Source: Hepatocystis sp. ex Piliocolobus tephrosceles
Taxonomy: Eukaryota > Apicomplexa > Aconoidasida > Haemosporida > Plasmodiidae
Length of the DNA stretch: 12,792 nt
NCBI GenBank assembly: GCA_902459845.2
Contig: CABPSV020000587.1
Coordinates: 1 to 12,792 of the forward strand
Reading direction: 5' to 3'
Each line of letters opens with the position of its first letter. The stretch's first letter is position 1. Of this stretch, positions 8,033 through 12,792 are shown in pieces. The notes under the pieces are model-generated. The model was not told where the DNA came from. It worked only from the letters and a program-made list of their open reading frames with translations, and ran no database searches. The position numbers and the translations under genes are program-made.

Positions 8033-9911
8033 TTAGAATTCATCATTTTTTGTGTTTAAATCGTCAAAGTTTAACTTTTGGCCATAAATATTTTCCCAAA
8101 TTTCTAAAAGGTCATTAGTAGCAGTTTCAAAATGTGAAGTAGCGTCATAAGATGAAGTGACGAAAATATTATCAGCTGGTTTATTGGTAATAGCTACATA
8201 TATGTCTGATATTTTTACAAATTTTTCTTCTATATTACCTAACAATTCTAATGGTTTTTCAATCTCTTTTAATGGATTGTTTGTTTCTACAGTTGCTGAA
8301 ACTATAGCTATATATTTACCTTTTAGTGTTACACCGTGTTGGAATGATACTAAATTAATGTAAATATCACTTTTTCTATTTAATTGGTTTTGTGGTATAA
8401 TAATTTGACAACTATTTATATCATTTGTTTCAGGTATTGGATTACTTAATATACATATACATCTAATTACTTGTCCATTTTTTTTTATTTTATTTTTTAA
8501 ATGCATAACATAGCTAGGATCACAAATAATTTTATCACAATATGCTACTTCTCCATCAGTTGATTTAATTCCATTTACTTGACCATTAGTATTAAATAAA
8601 AATTCGTTTACGTTTTTATTAAGCATAAATGTACCTCCATTTATAGCACACATTCTAGAAAATCCTTCAGGTATACCTCCTAGACCATATAAAGGGTATA
8701 TAAAAGGTGATTTACCAAATGTTGAAATAGATTGCATATATAATTTTATTCTTTCTAATGTTTTATATGCTGGTTCTTTTAAGTAATCATCATTTAAATA
8801 TAATGCTACAGCATGTCCTAAAAAATCAATAGTTAGCTGACATAAATTAAAATATTTATATATATCTAACATTGATAATTTAAATGGGTTTAAATTATCC
8901 CAAGTATTCGGATTACTTCCATCCCATTCGCTAACATATTGATAAAAATTTTTACATCGATTTTTTTCCATTAATGATAATAAAGGTGATACTAATGCTT
9001 CCATATCTGTAGCTGGTACTTTATGAATAAATTTTTCTGAAAACAATAAACTTTTTTTTTGATGTTGATATACATAAGAACCTTCAACAACTAACCATTC
9101 CAAATAATTAGTTACTCTCGTTTTTTTTAGTATCTTTACTAAATTTCCACCAACTAAAATAAATTTGGGTATTAGGTCCACATTCCAATGTCGGTTCTCA
9201 CCATATTTGCTGGGAATCTTTTCGTCTGTAAAAAAAAAAAAAAAATAAAATAAAATAAAATAAAATAAGGCAAAAAAAAAAAAAAAAAAATAATAATATC
9301 GATGTAGTTAAAATTAGTACTAATATGTGATAACTAGCGACCATCTATTCGTATACATATGTGGGTATAAACATATGTGTCGCTGTAAATGCATTACTTG
9401 GCTTGAATGTGTTATATAAATTCGTCAAATTTAGTGAAGCAGTTTCCCCTCCATAATATGGATTCCTATCCAAAACTAAAATTTTTTTACCTAACAAAAA
9501 GTTTATACATGTATACATATGTATATATGAATATGTACTTATATACATACATATGTATGTATGTATGTATTTTGTGTACATATATGTGTATGTATATTAC
9601 CATAATGAGAAAGAAGTCCACTTAAAATACATTCCTTAAGTCCTGTTCCTAAAATAATTACCTACATATATATATATATATATATATACATATATAAGGG
9701 AGTTAAAAAAAAAAAAAAATTTAATATATTAATATATAATAAAATAAGATGTACATATTTATATTTACTCAAGCAACTAGTTATTAAAAGTATAAATATA
9801 TATTTTAAATGTTTAGAACAAAAATAAGGGATTAATATATGTTTAAATTCAAGAACTAATGGATTTATGTGTATATTATGCTTTAACACACATAAATATA
9901 TGTATGAGTAA

Positions 9912-9960
<49 letters not shown>

Positions 9961-10049
9961 TTAAATAAATGTACATATATATGTATACGTATATGTACAT
10001 ATATATGTATACGTATATATAAATATATTACATCATAATGCTCATTCAT
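8033..10049 (-). CDS. rabGDI: Rab GDP-dissociation inhibitor (4 exons)
   Basis: The spliced protein is 454 aa (mammalian GDI about 447). Exons on the minus strand: 10049-10032 (MNEHYD), 9661-9601, 9490-9398 and 9225-8033; all junctions are in phase with GTAA donors and AG acceptors. GDI extracts GDP-bound, geranylgeranylated Rab proteins from membranes and recycles them in the cytosol. Seen: the dinucleotide-fold signature DVIILGTGLKECILSG at 6-21, LDRNPYYGGE at 33-42 (Tyr39 corresponds to a Rab-contact residue of bovine GDI), HWNVDLIPKF at 70-79, TIDFLGHAVALY at 189-200, YPLYGLGGIPEGFSRMCAI at 234-252, CDPSYV at 292-297, and SCQIIIPQNQLNRKSDIY at 329-346. A short insertion lies at about 112-123. 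The length fits GDI rather than the longer Rab escort protein (REP). A GTG inside exon 4 at 9181 is an internal Val codon, not the start. The gene is convergent with RPS17. Confidence 0.97.
9226..9397 (-). other. Rab GDI intron 3 (172 nt)
   Basis: Donor GTAATG at 9397 after the codon for Pro57 plus one base; acceptor TTTTACAG ending at 9226. The split codon A+AC gives Asn58. It holds a (TAAAA)n stretch near 9245-9268 and A/T runs. Translating past the donor gives SNAFTATHMF and then a stop, unlike any GDI. Confidence 0.9.
9491..9600 (-). other. Rab GDI intron 2 (110 nt)
   Basis: Donor GTAATA at 9600, acceptor TTTGTTAG ending at 9491. The split codon G+GT restores Gly27 of the conserved G-K-K segment. 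The interior is ACAT/GTAT microsatellite. Confidence 0.9.
9662..10031 (-). other. Rab GDI intron 1 (370 nt)
   Basis: Donor GTAATA at 10031, acceptor ATATGTAG ending at 9662, phase 0. It contains a 43-bp (AT)n run (about 9915-9957) and repeated TATACGTATATGTACATATA segments near 9970-10018. The acceptor's upstream sequence is (TA)n rather than a clean polypyrimidine tract, but the resulting D-VIILGTG junction is the conserved GDI N-terminus. Confidence 0.88.
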
Positions 10050-10120
10050 TTTATTAAGTTAATTAATACTATATGCCTTCAAATGTTTAGCGTATATTTT
10101 GTGGTTTATATTCTATAATA

Positions 10121-10190
10121 TATATTTTTGAATATATATTTTTGAACGTATATTTTTGAACATATATTTTTGAACGTACAAATTCGAACG
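10121..10190 (-). repeat. 14-bp tandem repeat (4 good copies, 1 diverged) upstream of Rab GDI
   Basis: On the + strand the unit is TATATTTTTGAA followed by CG, CA or TA: 10121, 10135, 10149 and 10163. A fifth copy at 10177 is diverged (TACAAATTCGAACG). It ends 72 bp before the Rab GDI start codon, so it is in the 5' leader or core promoter of that gene. The repeated TTGAACG/CGTTCAA core could bind a factor, but the array may be only a minisatellite. Confidence 0.8.
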
Positions 10191-10450
10191 TAAACAATTT
10201 TTTTATTTTAATCTCTCCCTCGTGTTTAATTAGATTTTCATGAAACTTGTAAATAATAAGATTAACCAGTGGTAAATTTTATTTTTAATAAAATAAAAAA
10301 AAAATATATATTTGAAAAAAAAGAAATAATAACATATAACATAATTCTGTTTATATAAAAAAAAATGAATAAAATAAAAAAAAAAATAAAATAAAATAAA
10401 AAATTAAGAATAAAAAAATCTACATTTTAGGATGGGTTTTATATGAATAT

Positions 10451-10502
<52 letters not shown>

Positions 10503-10772
10503 AATAAAAATGTATAATATAATGCCTTTACATCTCAATATACACCTAGTGGCGCATGATTTATGGGTACAAGTTTTTATATTGTGAAAATATTCTATTT
10601 TTTTAAAATAAATGAAGAAAAGTATTAGGATTAAACAATTGTCACGTAACAAAAAAAAAAAAAAAAAAAAAATTTAAACGTGTATAACACAATCTTGAAT
10701 ATTGTTATGTTTATGTGCAATTTTATCAACGTATTTGTTCTTTTTTTTTATCTTTTTTATTTTTTTTTTTAG

Positions 10773-10809
10773 TTTGTAGAAAAATAAATTTGTTACGGGT
10801 CCGCTTCCA
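10773..10809 (+). other. Exon-like island between a polypyrimidine/AG acceptor and a GTAAGC donor
   Basis: About 30 pyrimidine-rich bases end in TTTTAG at 10772. Then come 37 bases including TTACGGGTCCGCTTCCA, then GTAAGC. About half of the last 20 bases are G or C, exceptional here. Only one + frame is open (reading CRKINLLRVRF from 10775). I found no partner exons, so it may be a noncoding exon, part of an unannotated transcript, or chance. It lies 724 bp upstream of the Rab GDI start, on the opposite strand. Confidence 0.25.
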
Positions 10810-11134
10810 GTAAGCATTTAAATTTTAAAACACATTATGCATTATATATATATATATATATATTTATAAGTAAATAAATTGTTTTTTAGTAAAAAAAAAA
10901 AAAAAAAAAAAAATAAAAATAAAAATAAAAGTTCATAATTTATTTTCGAAATGGTGTATTAAATGTAATTATATATTTAGCACAAAAAAAGGTAAATATG
11001 AAAAAGAGTCATATATATATATATATATATATATATTAACTGCATTCAAAGTAGTGTTAGGTAATTATATAAATAAGCAGCGTTAGTTATGAGACCAGCT
11101 ACTAACATATTCATACAGTTTTATTTGAAATTTA

Positions 11135-11184
<50 letters not shown>

Positions 11185-11651
11185 TTTTTTTATAAAAAAA
11201 AAAATGCTTTTTTATTAATTTATATCAAATGTATACCTAATTATTCCTTTTAAGATTTTTTTTTTTTTTTTATGTTATTGATCCTTAATGTGTTATTTTA
11301 TGTTTCATTTTCCCCAAGTTCAATTAGTTAAATATATTATAAACATAAAGGTGTGTAAACTATTTGAATACGACAAGTATATAAATATGTACCACGTGCT
11401 ATGTATTTACGTATACATATACGTAATAATTGAACAGATTAAAAATAATAAAACTTAATAAACTTTAAAAGCATTTTTAGTATGTGACTAATTATCTGTG
11501 AAATAAAAAAATTACTTAAAATTATATATTTAAATATAAAAATGAATAAGCCTTTTTTTTTTATTTTTTATTAGTGTTTCGTTTTTATGATTCATAAATC
11601 ATACTCTTTATTTCTGCGAAAATGTGTACGTATATATATGAAAAAAATAGG

Positions 11652-11679
11652 AAAAAAAAAAAAAAAAAAAAAAAAAAAA
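11652..11679. repeat. 28-base poly(A) tract (poly(T) on the small TIM strand)
   Basis: It starts five bases past the TAA of the small TIM gene on that gene's strand, so it is in its 3' untranslated region. The 406-aa gene likewise has a T run three bases after its stop. Confidence 0.9.
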
Positions 11680-11684
11680 CTAGA

Positions 11685-12596
11685 TTATAAACTCATGTAG
11701 TCCGTATTCGATTTTAATATATTTGTCATCTGTTGTAACCGCCTAAGAAGAGAACAAAAAAAAAAAAAAAAAATGTAAAGGAACTATATTTGAACAACTT
11801 AATAAAAATTTAAATATGGACAAATACATGAAAATACATAAATATGTTTTACAAGATTATACGTTCACACAAAAATTATGTAGATTATATAACATGTTAT
11901 TAAAATAAATGTATATATGTGAAAAAAAAAAAAAAAAAAAAAATTAAGTCATTTGTTAAGTCATTTGTTGTGCCATTGTTGTGCCATTAGCAGTATTATA
12001 TACGGACTCAATTGGTAGTTATTTTATTTTTTTCTTACTCATTTAAAAATACGTTAGTATAAAAATAATTATTTGCACAATCCCAGATGCACTTCTGTTC
12101 TGTTGAACTTAACTTATTTCCTATTTTTGGAACACATTTATTAAAACAAATATCCATTACTTTGACATTTTCTTTTTGTCTTTCTATTATTTCTTGTAAT
12201 GTTAATAATACCTAAAGTAAAAAAAAGTTAAAAAGAAAAAAAAAAGAACTAATAAAAAAAATCGTAAAAAAAAAAAATATAAGAATTAAAACCTAAGTGT
12301 AAATGCAAGCGCAGGTGCTAAATATATTTGTATACACTTCCTCAATTATATAAATGTGTATGTAAATGTTTATTCATAAGATCGACGCACAAAACCATTA
12401 AATTTAAGTGCTTTGTTTTTTTTTTATATAATTTTTTTTTTTCTTTAATAAATATTATAATGTATGAATATGTTTTTGTATGAATATGTTTTTTTTTTAA
12501 GATGTATACAATTTTTTTATGTAATTTCAATTTCTGTATTATAAAAACAGTACTACTTACTTCTGCCTTCTGCTTGTCATCAAAAGTGTCATCCAT
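11685..12596 (-). CDS. Small TIM chaperone of the mitochondrial intermembrane space, Tim8/Tim13 type (3 exons)
   Basis: The spliced protein is 88 aa: exon 1 12596-12561 (MDDTFDDKQKAE), exon 2 12211-12039, exon 3 11742-11685. Donors are GTAAGT and GTAAGA, acceptors TTTAG and TCTTAG. The second junction splits a Glu codon (GA+G). Small TIMs form hexameric chaperones that guide hydrophobic precursors across the intermembrane space. The signature is a twin CX3C motif: Cys34/Cys38 and Cys53/Cys57, which in the family form two disulphides. The 14-residue spacing and the segment NKLSSTEQKCI resemble Tim8 and Tim13 (Tim13 slightly more) rather than Tim9 or Tim10. Exon 3 gives RLQQMTNILKSNTDYMSL, completing the C-terminal helix. 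No presequence is present, as expected for import by oxidative folding. Without the second splice the protein would stop at residue 70. The exact subtype is unsettled. Confidence 0.9.
11743..12038 (-). other. Small TIM intron 2 (296 nt) with nested tandem duplications
   Basis: Donor GTAAGA at 12038, acceptor TTCTTAG ending at 11743. It contains TTAAGTCATTTG twice (11944-11967) followed at once by TTGTGCCATTG twice (11968-11989, last copy diverging at its end), and an A run at 11923-11943. Confidence 0.85.
12212..12560 (-). other. Small TIM intron 1 (349 nt)
   Basis: Donor GTAAGT at 12560, acceptor ACTTTAG ending at 12212, phase 0. It is A/T low complexity without further features; the open frame running into it from exon 1 has no family resemblance. 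Confidence 0.88.
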
Positions 12597-12635
12597 TGCT
12601 AGTACTAACTTTTATTTAAATATACTTTACTTTAT

Positions 12636-12677
<42 letters not shown>

Positions 12678-12792
12678 CTTTTTGGCTATTTTATTTTTAA
12701 TTTAAAAAGACATAAGATATGTTCTACTATTTTTTTATATTCATGTTATTTTGTTAATTATTAAAAAATCATTTGAATAAAAAAAAAAAAAA
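12597..12792 (-). other. 5' flank of the small TIM gene
   Basis: Upstream sequence of the minus-strand small TIM gene, with an (AT)n run at 12640-12676. The start context is GCAATGG. The window ends in an A run without another gene. Confidence 0.7.

Larger units (their letters stand above)
10050..11684. other. 1.6-kb spacer between Rab GDI 5' end and small TIM 3' end
   Basis: It holds the Rab GDI promoter and leader (minus strand) and the small TIM 3' flank. Contents: a 14-bp tandem repeat at 10121-10190, AAAAT-type repeats at 10355-10410, (AT)n runs at 10456-10495, about 10840-10862, about 11012-11036 and 11145-11181, A runs at 10651-10671 and 11652-11679, an exon-like GC island at 10773-10809, and a slightly GC-richer patch at 11077-11106 with six-base arms GTTAGT/ACTAAC. 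No gene can be firmly supported. Confidence 0.65.

Noticed and set aside
8157..8363. Plus-strand 68-codon frame
   Set aside because: It is antisense to Rab GDI exon 4, with no start context or family match.
9181..9181. GTG as a start codon for Rab GDI
   Set aside because: It is Val73 inside the conserved HWNVDLIPKF; the real start lies three exons upstream at 10049.
9915..9957. (AT)n runs here and at several other places, which form perfect palindromes
   Set aside because: Simple microsatellites expected in this genome; no specific function can be inferred.
11077..11106. Slightly GC-richer patch with GTTAGT/ACTAAC arms, considered as a small RNA
   Set aside because: Only six paired bases with a 13-base loop, and no C/D or H/ACA boxes or tRNA-like features.
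11575..11700. Plus-strand frame beginning after a TTAG and encoding MIHKSYSLFLRKC then poly-Lys
   Set aside because: Considered as a partner exon for the 10773 island, but the phases do not give a convincing protein, much of it is the A28 tract, and it overlaps the small TIM 3' end.
1..12792. Mobile elements, CRISPR arrays, tRNA, rRNA or bacterial-style operons
   Set aside because: No terminal repeats with transposase, no spaced repeats, no cloverleaf-like GC islands; all genes are spliced or single eukaryotic genes.

Overview
The window is a piece of a nuclear chromosome from a Plasmodium species (malaria parasite). Base composition is extremely AT-rich. Homopolymer runs reach 48 bases, (AT)n tracts are everywhere, and intergenic gaps are 0.7 to 1.6 kb. 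Proteins carry Asn/Lys/Asp-rich low-complexity inserts, and there are many short introns with GTAA donors and T-rich acceptors. The AT bias argues against the vivax/knowlesi group; I cannot name the species. As far as I recall, the order prenyltransferase alpha / RPS17 / Rab GDI matches part of P. falciparum chromosome 12, but I could not check this.

There are five protein-coding genes, all apparently complete. On the + strand: an unrecognised basic protein of 406 aa (530-1750); a protein prenyltransferase alpha subunit (2475-4641, two exons); and 40S ribosomal protein S17/eS17 (5952-6829, two exons, the first holding only the start codon). On the - strand: Rab GDP-dissociation inhibitor (10049 down to 8033, four exons) and a small TIM chaperone with twin CX3C motifs (12596 down to 11685, three exons). 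Four of the five genes needed manual splicing. The small exons (3, 18, 36, 58, 61, 87 and 93 nt) cannot be found by a simple ORF scan, and all junctions join in phase.

Region by region: 1-529 is low-complexity 5' flank. 1751-2474 and 4642-5951 are spacers between same-strand genes. The second of these carries a pyrimidine-to-poly(A) switch typical of a strong promoter upstream of RPS17. 6830-8032 is a convergent spacer with two long A tracts and a 21-bp repeat directly after the GDI stop. 10050-11684 separates the two minus-strand genes and holds GDI upstream repeats plus one isolated exon-like island.

The genes are mostly housekeeping. The prenyltransferase subunit adds isoprenyl anchors to CaaX proteins and Rab GDI recycles prenylated Rab GTPases, so two genes touch prenylation biology, but nothing indicates an operon-like unit. 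I see no mobile element, CRISPR, tRNA, rRNA or obvious new system. The most intriguing signal is the 21-bp repeat after the GDI stop codon. It stays open only in the GDI reading frame and would encode a seven-residue repeat, as if a C-terminal tail had been cut off by the stop, or is occasionally read through.
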